A DNA stretch of 64,000 nucleotides from an uncultured Clostridia bacterium (GTDB taxonomy: Bacteria > Bacillota > Clostridia > TANB77 > CAG-508), in assembly GCA_934177485.1 (NCBI GenBank), contig CAKPPF010000002.1, positions 1 through 64,000 on the forward strand. The letters run 5' to 3'. A model generated the notes under the pieces. The model saw nothing but the letters and a program-made list of their open reading frames with translations, had not been told where the DNA came from and searched no databases. Positions 18,417 through 27,120 of the stretch are shown here, in pieces. The position numbers were made by a program, and so were the translations under genes. Within the stretch, counting starts at the first letter, position 1, and each line of letters opens with the position of its first letter.

Positions 18417-19328
18417 TTAATTTGACATTATATTGTAAAAATTATCAAAAGTATACCCTTCGCCTCTTAAATAATTTATTACATCTTTTAATGTCTCATA
18501 TGTTAATATTTTAGCTGCCGCATCATGCATTAAAATTACCAAAGTTCCCTTATCTTCACTATATTTTTTTATATTTTCCAATATTTTTTCTTTTGTATTT
18601 GCTCCTTCTGCGTCTTTACTTAAGCAATTCCAATCAATATATGCAATGTCATTCTGTTTTAAAAGCTCTGCAGCTTCTTTTTTTATACTTGCATATTTTC
18701 CACCATGGTATCCTCCAGGAAACCTAAATAAATGAGAATTATAGTCTTCGTTTTCAAGAGCCTTTTTTATACTTTTTTCTGTTTTTTCATATTCACTTAA
18801 AACATTACTTGGCTTACTATATATTTTCGAATATGTGTGAGTGTATCCATGATTTGCTATATAATGCCCTTCTTCATATTCTCTTTTTAATAAGTCTGGA
18901 TTTTTCTCAACATTTGATCCCAAAACAAAAAATGTAGCTTTTATATTTTCTTCTTTAAGTAAGTCTAATATTAATGGTGTAACAGCCCTCGATGGTCCAT
19001 CATCAAATGTCAAATATGCTACCTTTTCTTTATTCTCATATATATTTTTTATTTTATTATTTGCCTCCTCGGAGTAAATTGGCAATTTTGTTTTATTTTC
19101 TTGTTCTATTTTTTCATTTTCCTCTTGAGTTTGCTTTTCATTCTCTAATTGACTAATATAGTTTATTATTTTTTCTCTTTTCTCTTTTTTTATCTTTGTA
19201 TTATATTCTTTAGCAAAATAAATTCCAATACAACTAAAAACAATAATAAACAATATTGAAGATATAACAATTAGTGTAATCTTTGTTTTATTTGATTTTG
19301 TTTCTGCTTCTATAAAATCTATTCTCAT
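18417..19328 (-). CDS. Membrane-anchored polysaccharide deacetylase (NodB domain)
   Basis: About 303 residues from MRIDFIEAET. An N-terminal helix (about 14-37) is followed by a charged coiled-coil linker and a NodB domain. Motifs are TFDDGPS (catalytic Asp and metal Asp), HGYTHTY (metal His pair), RFPGGYHGG and a late LMHDAA His. It should deacetylate peptidoglycan or another cell-surface glycan outside the membrane. I place the start at 19328. The longer frame to 19391 would add 21 residues containing the only in-frame CGG in an otherwise normal reading frame; it has no better ribosome binding site. Confidence 0.87.
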   Translation of the reverse strand: MRIDFIEAETKSNKTKITLIVISSILFIIVFSCIGIYFAKEYNTKIKKEKREKIINYISQLENEKQTQEENEKIEQENKTKLPIYSEEANNKIKNIYENKEKVAYLTFDDGPSRAVTPLILDLLKEENIKATFFVLGSNVEKNPDLLKREYEEGHYIANHGYTHTYSKIYSKPSNVLSEYEKTEKSIKKALENEDYNSHLFRFPGGYHGGKYASIKKEAAELLKQNDIAYIDWNCLSKDAEGANTKEKILENIKKYSEDKGTLVILMHDAAAKILTYETLKDVINYLRGEGYTFDNFYNIMSN

Positions 19329-19447
19329 ATTAATTTTCTCATTTCCTATTAGATAAAAAGCTAACCGTACATACACTTTTAGATTTTCCACTTGTAGTTC
19401 AAAGATTCAAATTAGTCAAGAACAAAGTTGAAACCTTGTTCTATTTT

Positions 19448-19525
19448 TTTTGGAGGCAAGTCCAAGACTTGCCCCTACATACTACATTAATTATTTTTTT
19501 GTAGAGGTAGGTCTTGTGCCTACCA
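19448..19525. repeat. Family II repeat (GCAGGC...CAAGACCTGCC type), copy 1
   Basis: GGCAAGTCCAAGACTTGCCCCTACA (19454-19478) and GTAGAGGTAGGTCTTGTGCCTACC (19501-19524) form two small palindromes with TACTACATTAATTA between. The same arrangement occurs at 23901-23972. Further partial copies are at 33754, 59140 and 60063. Confidence 0.7.
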
Positions 19526-19581
19526 AATATCAAAATTAATTAATTTTTAATAAAACATTATCTAGTAACGTTACTTTGTTT

Positions 19582-20211
19582 TTATTTAAGCTTTTCTATT
19601 GATATTAATAATGTAGCAATATATAATGCTAGTGCAACTGGCATTGTATAAACGCCAAATGGTATTCTACTAATAACAATAATACTAAAGTATAAACCTA
19701 AAACAGCAATTAAACTTAGAATTATTTTTGCAATATAAACTATTAAATTCTCTCTTTTTAAATTTCTTAATAGTAAATATGCTAATGACAATACTGTAAT
19801 TAGAATTATAGGAAAAATATATGGTTTAACTGTTGTACTAATTCTAACAGTTGGAATATCTATTTCATATATTTCTAGTTTATCTTCTTCTATGCTATAT
19901 TTCTCCATTAATTTATTTTTAAAATTTGTTAATTCATCTTCTGTATAATTATCAATTTTTATTCCAGCAACTTGGTTTAGTTTTTCTACCTTGTCAAATG
20001 ATATTTTTTTAGCACTATTAAAGCTTTCCTTTGCAATTGCAATTATGTCCTCTGCTTCATATCCATTTGGAATATATGCTTCTATTCTGGTCCCTGAAGC
20101 AAAACTTGCACTTTTATTAAATCCATTTATGCATAATGTTATTATTCCTGCAATTATTATTAATATAACTAAACTGAAAATTAATTTTTCTTTTTTTGTA
20201 ATTTTTTCCAT
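19582..20211 (-). CDS. secF: Reduced SecF-like protein-export subunit
   Basis: 209 residues, clearly shorter than the roughly 300 usual for SecF. An N-terminal helix (about 10-30) precedes FASGTRIEAYIPNG, the equivalent of the SecF D/GG-type segment. A small periplasmic domain and four C-terminal helices follow. It directly follows a SecD-like gene with a 9-bp gap and would act with SecYEG to pull preproteins out using the proton gradient. Several SecF transmembrane helices appear missing. The call rests largely on the pairing. Confidence 0.62.
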   Translation of the reverse strand: MEKITKKEKLIFSLVILIIIAGIITLCINGFNKSASFASGTRIEAYIPNGYEAEDIIAIAKESFNSAKKISFDKVEKLNQVAGIKIDNYTEDELTNFKNKLMEKYSIEEDKLEIYEIDIPTVRISTTVKPYIFPIILITVLSLAYLLLRNLKRENLIVYIAKIILSLIAVLGLYFSIIVISRIPFGVYTMPVALALYIATLLISIEKLK

Positions 20212-20220
20212 ATTATCCTC

Positions 20221-21582
20221 CTAATTATTAGTCAAATATAACATTGGTAAAGCAAATATAAAATTGCTTATTATTGTATTTAGCCATCCCCAGAATAACA
20301 ATAATCCAAGAGAATTCAATACAGCCATATTAGTAAATGCAAATACAATAAATATTATTAATGTTATGACGAATAAATCTAATGTTTTTAGGAAACCATT
20401 TTTAAAAGCTTTAGATATATTATTTTCTTCTTTTATATTTTGCAAAATGTTTTTTATTAAAACAATATTCAATATAAAGAATGCAGTAATTGCAGGAAGT
20501 ATATTTATTGAAATTGATACTTTAGTTAGTTTAATTATTAATATTGTAGCCGCAATATTAGTTATAAATGATAAAAGCATAAATATAGCATTTATTTTAT
20601 ATTTTAAAATGAATATAATAGCACATATTACGCATATTGCAATAAATGCATAAATTCCATATACTACGTAGTATATATTTTGACTTGAAGCAATAAATTC
20701 TTCTGCTGATACTTTATATACAATAGGCATTTTTCCAATAGATGCAAGTTTTGCAACAACAGTATTCATATTCATTTGTGATTGCAAAGTTGAAGTATTA
20801 GTTACATTACTTCCTGTTGTTATTCTTAAAGTTGAACCAGTTAATAAAATATTATCATATGAAACACTTGCGACTTGGTCTGTATCAAACATAACTTTAA
20901 GCTTACTTTCTGTTGATTCTTTGCCTTCTTCCGTTGTTTCTTTATTATTTTTATATTTATCTATATTTTTAATTTTCTCGATGCCATTATCATTTAATTT
21001 TAAATTTAGATATATAGTATATCCTTCATCTAGTGATGCATAAGTTGCTTCTGCTGATTTGAAATCTGCATAATTTAAGACTACATCTTCTGTTGTTTCA
21101 TCAATTAATTCTAAGCTGCCTTCTAATGGTACTATTGATTTTATATCATCAGCATATTCGTCTTCAAATGTTATAATTATTTTTCCAGAAGTCTTGTCTA
21201 GATCTATTCTGTATTGATCTGTACTTAAAAATTTTAATCTTTTTTCTATTATTTTCACTACTTTTTCATAGTTTTCTTGATTTAGTTGTTCTTCATCATT
21301 TACTGGAACTTCTTTTTCAGTATATTCGTCCTTATTTTCGTCAGTTACAGTACTAGAATCAACCTTATTTCCATCTTTATCATAATATTCTTTATTTGTT
21401 GATTTATCTACTTCAAGTTCTAATGTAGTTGAGCCTTTTAGGTCTGATGATAGTAGAAAATCTGGCACAAGATTTTTATATGCATTTCCTTCTCTTTTAT
21501 ATATTCCAAAAAATCCAATTAGAATGACTAGTATGCATACTAATACAATTAATAATAATTTTAGTTTTTTATTAGTGTTCAC
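20221..21582 (-). CDS. secD: Divergent SecD protein-export subunit
   Basis: 453 residues with an N-terminal helix (about 8-27) and VPDFLLSSDLKGSTTLEL, corresponding to the SecD GLDLxGG region. A large P1-type domain contains IIEKRLKFLSTDQYRIDL, like the NRVNxLGVxEP-equivalent segment. About five helices lie in the C-terminal third. Key motif residues are degenerate compared with typical SecD. The adjacent SecF-like gene supports the assignment. AAGGAGGAAG precedes the start. Confidence 0.72.
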   Translation of the reverse strand: MNTNKKLKLLLIVLVCILVILIGFFGIYKREGNAYKNLVPDFLLSSDLKGSTTLELEVDKSTNKEYYDKDGNKVDSSTVTDENKDEYTEKEVPVNDEEQLNQENYEKVVKIIEKRLKFLSTDQYRIDLDKTSGKIIITFEDEYADDIKSIVPLEGSLELIDETTEDVVLNYADFKSAEATYASLDEGYTIYLNLKLNDNGIEKIKNIDKYKNNKETTEEGKESTESKLKVMFDTDQVASVSYDNILLTGSTLRITTGSNVTNTSTLQSQMNMNTVVAKLASIGKMPIVYKVSAEEFIASSQNIYYVVYGIYAFIAICVICAIIFILKYKINAIFMLLSFITNIAATILIIKLTKVSISINILPAITAFFILNIVLIKNILQNIKEENNISKAFKNGFLKTLDLFVITLIIFIVFAFTNMAVLNSLGLLLFWGWLNTIISNFIFALPMLYLTNN

Positions 21583-21779
21583 TTTTCTTCCTCCTTATTA
21601 AATAAGCAATTTAATTACTTTTATAGCATAACTGATTTTATATCATATATAACTTTTTTTCAAGATTTTTTTAGCAAAACTTAAAATTTATGTTACTAGT
21701 TAATATTTGTAATTTTATTATCATATTTTTCATAAAAAATGGATATACTTTATATATAAATAGATAGGAGGCTGAGATT

Positions 21780-21956
21780 ATGGAATTTAATAGAATTAAT
21801 TCAATTTTAAATAATAAAGAAAAAACTGATATTTTTTATGCAGACAGGCCCGTATGGATTCAAGAAATAAATAATAATAAAGCAAAAGTTGGTTTTGTTG
21901 ATAATTTTGAAGAAAAAGATGTTTTTATAAAAGATTTATATGAACGTGAGCTTTAA
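21780..21956 (+). CDS. sspH: Small acid-soluble spore protein, H type
   Basis: 58 residues, preceded by ATAGGAGG. The sequence follows the SASP-H pattern: an N-terminal helix FNRINSILNN, then a beta segment ADRPVWIQEINN and KAKVGFVD, and a short acidic end VFIKDLYEREL. Such proteins are packed into the forespore core and bind or protect DNA. It is monocistronic, between the secD promoter region and the glyS terminator. The call is by pattern and by the sporulation context of the window. Confidence 0.72.
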   Translation: MEFNRINSILNNKEKTDIFYADRPVWIQEINNNKAKVGFVDNFEEKDVFIKDLYEREL

Positions 21957-21977
21957 TACCTTTAAGCTGAGCAACTT

Positions 21978-22014
21978 ACAAATGGGATTACAAATTAATG
22001 TAATCCCATTTATG
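21978..22014. terminator. Terminator between sspH and glyS
   Basis: ATGGGATTAC / GTAATCCCAT with a short loop (about 21981-22009) and T-rich flanks. It lies between the convergent genes sspH and glyS and can serve both. Confidence 0.8.
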
Positions 22015-22070
22015 TTTGTGTCTTGTACTTGCTCAAAAGAAATATTGAAAATTTTTCTTACTTGTTCTTT

Positions 22071-23453
22071 TTAAAATTTAATCTTTTCAGCAATCCAACC
22101 TTGTAAGTCAGATATTTTTACTCTTTCTTGTTGCATTGTATCTCTATCTCTTACTGTTACGCATCCATCGGTTTCCGTTTCAAAATCAACAGTTATACAA
22201 TATGGTGTTCCAATTTCATCTTGTCTTCTATATCTTTTTCCTATACTTCCAGCTTCATCATAATCACACATAAATGTTTTTGATAAATCATCATAAATTT
22301 TTTCTGCGCTTTCACTTAGTTTTTTTGAAAGTGGTAATATACAAGCCTTAAAAGGTGCTAATGCTGGGTGTAAATGTAGTACAACTCTTGAATCTCCTTC
22401 ACCTAGGTCTTGTTCTTCATAAGCATTACATAAAAATGCCAAGGTTACTCTATCGCATCCTAAAGATGGTTCTATTACATAAGGTACAAATTTTTCATTT
22501 GTTATAGGGTCTTGATAATTTAAATCTTGTTTTGAATGTTCCATATGTCTTGATAAATCATAGTCTGTTCTGTCTGCAATTCCCCATAACTCTCCCCATC
22601 CAAATGGAAAAGCAAATTCTATGTCTGTTGTTGCCTTTGAATAAAATACTAATTCTTCTGGTGAGTGATCTCTTAAACGTATATTTTCTTCTTTTATTCC
22701 AAGATCTAGTAAGAATTTTTTACAATAATCTTTCCAATATTTAAACCATTCTAAATCTTCGTTTGGTCTACAGAAGAATTCTAATTCCATTTGTTCAAAT
22801 TCACGTGTTCTAAATGTAAAATTTCCTGGTGTTATTTCATTTCTAAAAGCTTTACCAATTTGGCCTATACCCATAGGTAATTTTTTTCTTGTAGTTCTTA
22901 TAACATTTTTAAAATTAACAAATATTCCTTGTGCAGTTTCTGGTCTTAAATAGATTTGTGCAGTTGAGTCTTCTGTAACTCCTTGGAATGTTTTGAACAT
23001 TAAATTAAATTTACGAATTCCAGTAAAATTCTCTGCTCCACAGTTTGGGCATCCTATATGATGTTCTTTCATATAGTTAATCATTTTTTCATCCTCCCAA
23101 CCGTCAACAATTTCTTCACAGTCATGTTCGTGCATCCATTCCTCTATTAATTTATCTGCTCTATGTCTTGTTTTACACTCTTTACAATCTATAAGTGGAT
23201 CACTAAATCCTCCAACGTGTCCAGTTGCTACCCATGTTTCTGGATTCATAAATATTGCAGAGTCTAGCCCAACATTATATTTACATTCTTGAATAAATTT
23301 TTTCATCCATGCTTTTTTTACATTGTTTTTAAGTTCAACCCCTATAGGTCCATAGTCCCAAGTATTTGCTAATCCCCCATAAATTTCAGAGCCAGAATAA
23401 ATTATTCCTCTGTTTTTGCATAACGCAACTAATTTTTCCATTGAATCTACCAT
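22071..23453 (-). CDS. glyS: Glycyl-tRNA synthetase, single-subunit class II type
   Basis: 460 residues. Charges tRNA-Gly. Class II motifs include MNPETWVATGHVGGFSD, FRNEITPGNFTFRTREFEQMELEFF (motif 2 region) and EPSLGCDRVTLAFL (motif 3). The C-terminal anticodon-binding domain is of the HisRS/GlyRS/ThrRS type. This is the dimeric, eukaryote-like GlyRS common in Firmicutes and mycoplasmas rather than GlyQ/GlyS. A T-box leader upstream couples expression to uncharged tRNA-Gly. A Family I repeat lies between the T-box terminator and the ribosome binding site (AGGAGG). Confidence 0.95.
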   Translation of the reverse strand: MVDSMEKLVALCKNRGIIYSGSEIYGGLANTWDYGPIGVELKNNVKKAWMKKFIQECKYNVGLDSAIFMNPETWVATGHVGGFSDPLIDCKECKTRHRADKLIEEWMHEHDCEEIVDGWEDEKMINYMKEHHIGCPNCGAENFTGIRKFNLMFKTFQGVTEDSTAQIYLRPETAQGIFVNFKNVIRTTRKKLPMGIGQIGKAFRNEITPGNFTFRTREFEQMELEFFCRPNEDLEWFKYWKDYCKKFLLDLGIKEENIRLRDHSPEELVFYSKATTDIEFAFPFGWGELWGIADRTDYDLSRHMEHSKQDLNYQDPITNEKFVPYVIEPSLGCDRVTLAFLCNAYEEQDLGEGDSRVVLHLHPALAPFKACILPLSKKLSESAEKIYDDLSKTFMCDYDEAGSIGKRYRRQDEIGTPYCITVDFETETDGCVTVRDRDTMQQERVKISDLQGWIAEKIKF

Positions 23454-23478
23454 AAAAATTCCTCCTTTTGGCTAGCAA

Positions 23479-23613
23479 AACAAGAAAAGTAGCTTTGCCA
23501 CACTTTTCTTCTCGCCGATTTGAGTTTCCGGATGAAATGAGGGAATCTCAAAGACAATAGCGATTATAGCATTTTTTGTTAAATAGAAAAATCATCGATT
23601 TTTCCTACTCAAC
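23479..23613. repeat. Family I palindromic repeat, copy 3, inside the glyS leader
   Basis: Contains GAAAAGTAGCTTTGCC...CACTTTTC, the GCCGATTTGAGTTTCC...GGAATCTCAAAG stem, AATAGCGATTATAGCATTTT, and a TTAAATAGAAAAATC...GATTTTTCC hairpin. It sits between the T-box terminator and the glyS start, so it is transcribed in the glyS mRNA. Confidence 0.8.
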
Positions 23614-23830
23614 AAAAATCCCTAGCCATATAAAATATGACTAGGGACGAATATATTTTCCGCGGTTCCACCCTATTTAGTGTTTTACACTCACCTTAAT
23701 TTAAATATGCTCCAAAGCTCCCCACATAGTTTTATTACTAGATTTCACCAAATTCTAGCTCTCTATAAATAAAATTTATGTTTTTTCTTCTTCAACGCAA
23801 ATATTAATATAATAAATATTTTAGCATCGT
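23614..23830 (-). promoter_or_regulatory. T-box riboswitch controlling glyS
   Basis: On the minus strand the canonical T-box AGGGTGGAACCGCGG is at 23660-23674. It is followed by the terminator CGTCCCTAGTCATA...TATGGCTAGGGATTTTT (23614-23649), with which it is mutually exclusive. The upstream part includes a stem I-like GAGAGCTAGAATTTGGTGA segment near 23765. Uncharged tRNA-Gly should bind and stabilise the antiterminator. I could not place the specifier codon with confidence. Confidence 0.92.
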
Positions 23831-23900
23831 AAATATTAAAAGTCAAGATTTATAAGACAAAAACTATAAAATAGGTTGCCAGTTTAATACTATGTTTTCG

Positions 23901-23972
23901 GGCAGGCATAAAACCTGCCCCTACACACTACATTATTTATTTCTCGTAGAAAGTAGGTCTTGTGCCTACCCA
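23901..23972. repeat. Family II repeat, copy 2
   Basis: GGGCAGGCATAAAACCTGCCC (23900-23920) and GTAGGTCTTGTGCCTACCC with the same CTACACACTACATTATTTAT-type spacer as copy 1. The flanking TTGAAATTAATTAATTTTTA is shared with copy 1 as well. Confidence 0.7.
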
Positions 23973-24121
23973 ATATTGAAATTAATTAATTTTTAATAAA
24001 CAATTATCTAATAACTAAAATAGAAGATAACAAAAATTTTAATATGTCTCTAAATAAATAAAATTTAAAATAATGCAAATAATAAATGTAAATTTAAATA
24101 ATTTTATAAAAGGAGTTTTTT

Positions 24122-25054
24122 ATGTATAATTTTAGAACTGATTTGGCAGATGAAAGAGCTGATATATACAAAAAGAGTAATAATTTATTAAATAATATTG
24201 ATGGAATTGAAACAGAAATTAATGAGAATGGAAATGTAAAGATAACAAATGTTAAGATTACAAATTCTAACGGTGAAAACGCAATAGGAAAACCTATTGG
24301 TAATTATGTAACAATTGATATAAAGGATTTGAAAATTGCTTCAGACGATGAAATAGAAAATTATAGCAATATTCTATCCACTGAATTGAAAAAGTTAATT
24401 GATAAACATATTAATAAGCAAGATGAAATTTTAGTTGTAGGACTTGGAAACATTTATGTTACACCTGATTCATTGGGTCCAAAAGTTATAAATGAGATTG
24501 ATGTAACAAGACATATATTAAAATATATGCCTGAAGTTTTAGAAGAAGGTACAAGATCTGTAAGTGCAATTTCCCCGGGTGTTCTTGGAACAACAGGAAT
24601 GGAAACCTTGGAAATAATAGAAGGAATTGTAAAAAACGTTCAACCCAAAATGCTTATTGTTATTGATGCCCTTGCTTCTAGAAGTATTGACAGGATTAGT
24701 TCTTCAATACAGCTTTCTGATACAGGAATAATACCCGGAGCAGGTGTTGATAATACAAGAAAAGAACTTTCAAAAAATACTCTTGGTATACCAGTAATAG
24801 CTTTAGGTATTCCAACTGTAGTTGAAAGTGCTGTTTTAGTAAATGATTGTCTAAACCTATTTATAACCAAATTGCAACAAGAGGCAAAATCAAATGATTA
24901 TTTAAATAATTTAAAAGAAAAAGATAACTATGAAGAAATAAAAGAATCATTAATTCCAAATGATTATAATATGATTGTTACTCCAAAAGAAATTGATGAA
25001 TTAATCGAAAATATGAAAGATGTCGTAGCAAGGGGAATAAATTTTGCTGTATAA
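24122..25054 (+). CDS. gpr: Germination protease Gpr (spore protease)
   Basis: 310 residues. Degrades small acid-soluble spore proteins during germination. The N-terminus MYNFRTDLADERADIYKK matches the Gpr pro-sequence junction. Family motifs include EILVVGLGN, VTPDSLGPKVI, SPGVLGTTGMET, IDALASRSIDR and IPGAGVDNTRKELS. It is made as a zymogen and autoprocessed late in sporulation. AAAGGAG precedes the start. It is monocistronic, followed by a strong-promoter ncRNA candidate. Confidence 0.94.
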   Translation: MYNFRTDLADERADIYKKSNNLLNNIDGIETEINENGNVKITNVKITNSNGENAIGKPIGNYVTIDIKDLKIASDDEIENYSNILSTELKKLIDKHINKQDEILVVGLGNIYVTPDSLGPKVINEIDVTRHILKYMPEVLEEGTRSVSAISPGVLGTTGMETLEIIEGIVKNVQPKMLIVIDALASRSIDRISSSIQLSDTGIIPGAGVDNTRKELSKNTLGIPVIALGIPTVVESAVLVNDCLNLFITKLQQEAKSNDYLNNLKEKDNYEEIKESLIPNDYNMIVTPKEIDELIENMKDVVARGINFAV

Positions 25055-25067
25055 ATATAAAAAGTAT

Positions 25068-25095
25068 TTGACTTTTTTAAATTTTATGTTAATAT
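25068..25095 (+). promoter_or_regulatory. Sigma-A-like promoter of a candidate ncRNA
   Basis: TTGACT (25068-25073) and TAATAT (25090-25095) with a 16-bp spacer, starting just after the gpr stop. TATATT at 25095 is an alternative -10 at longer spacing. It directs transcription into the structured region at 25103-25255. Confidence 0.5.
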
Positions 25096-25102
25096 ATATT
25101 CA

Positions 25103-25255
25103 TAAAAAATATTCGGAGGTAAAGGCTCTCTGAAATTTATGCAAATATCTTTTTGTATAATTCTCAGGGTTCCTTTAATTGGTACCTCGTATTGCCATGG
25201 GTACCTTCCTCCATTTCGGCCGGGAGCATCACTTTTTAAGTGATGCTCTTGGCCG
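25103..25255 (+). ncRNA. Candidate structured RNA of unknown class
   Basis: No open frame lies here, but the structure is dense. An outer GGAGG (25115-25119) pairs with CCTCC (25208-25212). Inside is an extended hairpin from about 25128 to 25170 with CTCTGAAATTTATGCAAA opposite TTTTGTATAATTCTCAGGG. A GGTACC...GGTACC stem-loop follows (25181-25205). After it comes a very stable hairpin CGGCCGGGAGCATCACT / AGTGATGCTCTTGGCCG (25217-25255). The three-way arrangement resembles a riboswitch or sRNA, but I could not match a known class. The next gene is convergent, so it would be a stand-alone RNA. Confidence 0.5.
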
Positions 25256-26275
25256 TTAACTACAATATTTTGCTAATATTGCTTCAAGTCCTATATTTAA
25301 ATCGATTTGTCCAATTTTTGAATTTTTATCTAACAATATCAGTTCATTTAATATGCTCTTTAGGTCAATAGTTTCAAAATAACTTGCTTGTGTTTTATAC
25401 TTATTTACCAAGAACATTTGATTTGCTTTTAAATTTAAAGCTTCTGCAATGTCTTTATTTTTGTTTAAAGCTAGTTTTGTAAAATATAACTTTTTAAAAT
25501 GATTGTATAATGTTACTAATATTTTTTGTATTGGTTCTTTATTATATATTAAGTTTTTAAGTGTGTTTAGAGCAGTTTTTATATCTTTTTTTCCTAATGA
25601 ATCTGTTAGCGTAAAGATTACAGCATTTACTTCTTTTATGCATAATAAATCTATATCATTTTTTTCTATTTTTCCGTTTTCTCCAGCATATTCAATTAAT
25701 TTTCTAGATTCGTTTATTAATTCTTGCATTCCATTTCCACATGAATCTATTAAATATTTTAATGCTTGTTCATCTATATTTACTTTATATGCAGAAAAAA
25801 TTGCTTTTAGTCTTTTTATAATTTGACCTTGAGTTTGTTTTTCAAAGTTGCAAACTATTCCTTCTTTGTTTATTAACTTATATAATTCATTGTTTTCTGC
25901 ATCATCTTCTATAAATACAACTACATTTCCATCTTTAATTTCTTGAATATTGTCCTCAAAGTATTTATACACTTTTTGTTTTAATTCTTTAATCTTATTA
26001 GTTTGTTTTCGTCCTTCTTTTCTAAAAATACCTGAATTTTTTACAATTATTAACTTTTTTTCATATCCAAAAGCCGGAGTTTGTATATCTGGTATTAATT
26101 CTTCTATGTTTGTATCATAAATTTGTATATAATTTATTCCAGGCAATATTTCTCCAAAAATTTTCTTTATTTTTTTCAAAGAGCTCTCTAAAAGAAATGT
26201 TTCTTCCCCAAAAAGCAAGTATATACTATTTAATTTATTTTCCTTTAATTCTTTTTCTAATTCAACTACAGTCAT
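25256..26275 (-). CDS. holA: DNA polymerase III delta subunit HolA
   Basis: About 339 residues from MTVVELEKELKEN, with AGAGGATA upstream. The frame could extend to 26341, but without a good site. Clamp-loader delta fold: IYLLFGEETFLLESSLKKI at the start, IIVKNSGIFRK, then KLIEYAGENGKIEKNDIDLL, and a helical C-terminal collar domain. HolA opens the sliding clamp for loading. It is convergent with gpr and the ncRNA. Divergent sequence is usual for HolA, so the call uses overall pattern and length. Confidence 0.86.
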   Translation of the reverse strand: MTVVELEKELKENKLNSIYLLFGEETFLLESSLKKIKKIFGEILPGINYIQIYDTNIEELIPDIQTPAFGYEKKLIIVKNSGIFRKEGRKQTNKIKELKQKVYKYFEDNIQEIKDGNVVVFIEDDAENNELYKLINKEGIVCNFEKQTQGQIIKRLKAIFSAYKVNIDEQALKYLIDSCGNGMQELINESRKLIEYAGENGKIEKNDIDLLCIKEVNAVIFTLTDSLGKKDIKTALNTLKNLIYNKEPIQKILVTLYNHFKKLYFTKLALNKNKDIAEALNLKANQMFLVNKYKTQASYFETIDLKSILNELILLDKNSKIGQIDLNIGLEAILAKYCS

Positions 26276-26344
26276 TAAAATATCCTCTTTTTTATATTTT
26301 ACGTTTATAAATTGTAATTTATATGACAAATATAATTGCAATCA

Positions 26345-26631
26345 ATTTATTTTTGAGAGCATTTTTTCAAAATTAGGCCCTCCAGGCTAACGGGTATTCC
26401 CCGCCTCAAAGGGCTGTCAGACCGTAATTTTTCAAAAAAGTCTCAAAACAAATTGATATATAGTAGCGCGAAGCTATTCATTTTTATTTTTTTAGAAAGT
26501 TACGGGTGGGGACCGGCGAGTTTATAGAATGTTTAAAATTTATTAAAATAAATTTTATTACATTCTATACGAAGTTGGGGCGTTTCGTAAAAAATAAAAA
26601 TGAATAGCTGGGAGCGGATTAATTTTGCAAA
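26345..26631. other. GC-enriched structured intergenic region, possible RNA or mobile hairpin
   Basis: Two structured blocks lie between ruvC and holA. At 26376-26430 is a nested GC-rich hairpin, GCCCT-AGGC-GGG-TATT-CCC-GCCT-AGGGC. At 26470-26610 is a large imperfect hairpin with outer arms AGCTATTCATTTTTATTTTTT and AAAAAATAAAAATGAATAGCT and inner arms TATAGAATG / CATTCTATA. No frame is coding. The G+C content is far above the genome background. It may be a structured RNA or a MITE-like insertion. Confidence 0.55.
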
Positions 26632-27117
26632 TTACAGTTTTTCTGCAAATTTAGCCGAATGTGCATGACATATTGCCATTGCCATACTATCTGTTATGTC
26701 ATCAAGCTTTGGAAGCGTATCAACTTTTAGAATAGTTTTTACCATTTTTTGAACTTGTATTTTATCAGCTCTTCCATAGCCAACTACTGCTTGTTTTACT
26801 TGTAGTGGTGTATATTCATATGTAGGAATATTGTTTTGGCATCCACATACCAGAATTATTCCTCTTGCTTGTGCAACATTAATAGCTGTTTTAACATTGT
26901 TGTTAAAAAATAATTCTTCTACCGAAATAGCATCTGGTTTATATTCTTTAATTATATTTTGCATATCAGTATATATTTGAGATAATCTTAATGGAAAAGA
27001 CTGTTTTGCTGGTGTAGTTATTGCACCACTATCTATTAGTTTAAAATTATTTCCAATATAATCAATAATACTATAGCCTGTTATTCCATACCCTGGGTCA
27101 ACACCTAAAATTCTCAT
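26632..27117 (-). CDS. ruvC: Crossover junction endodeoxyribonuclease RuvC
   Basis: 161 residues. Resolves Holliday junctions. Acidic catalytic residues are visible in ILGVDPGYG (Asp7), SVEELFF (Glu near 67) and LDDITDSMAMAICHAH (the late Asp pair). RuvA and RuvB are not in the window. The gene directly follows a membrane protein gene with a 3-bp gap and may be co-transcribed with the amidase operon. Confidence 0.94.
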   Translation of the reverse strand: MRILGVDPGYGITGYSIIDYIGNNFKLIDSGAITTPAKQSFPLRLSQIYTDMQNIIKEYKPDAISVEELFFNNNVKTAINVAQARGIILVCGCQNNIPTYEYTPLQVKQAVVGYGRADKIQVQKMVKTILKVDTLPKLDDITDSMAMAICHAHSAKFAEKL

Positions 27118-27120
27118 TTT

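Noticed and set aside
19329..19391. In-frame CGG at the start of the polysaccharide deacetylase frame
   Set aside because: It lies in a 21-residue upstream extension with no good ribosome binding site; translation most likely starts at 19328.
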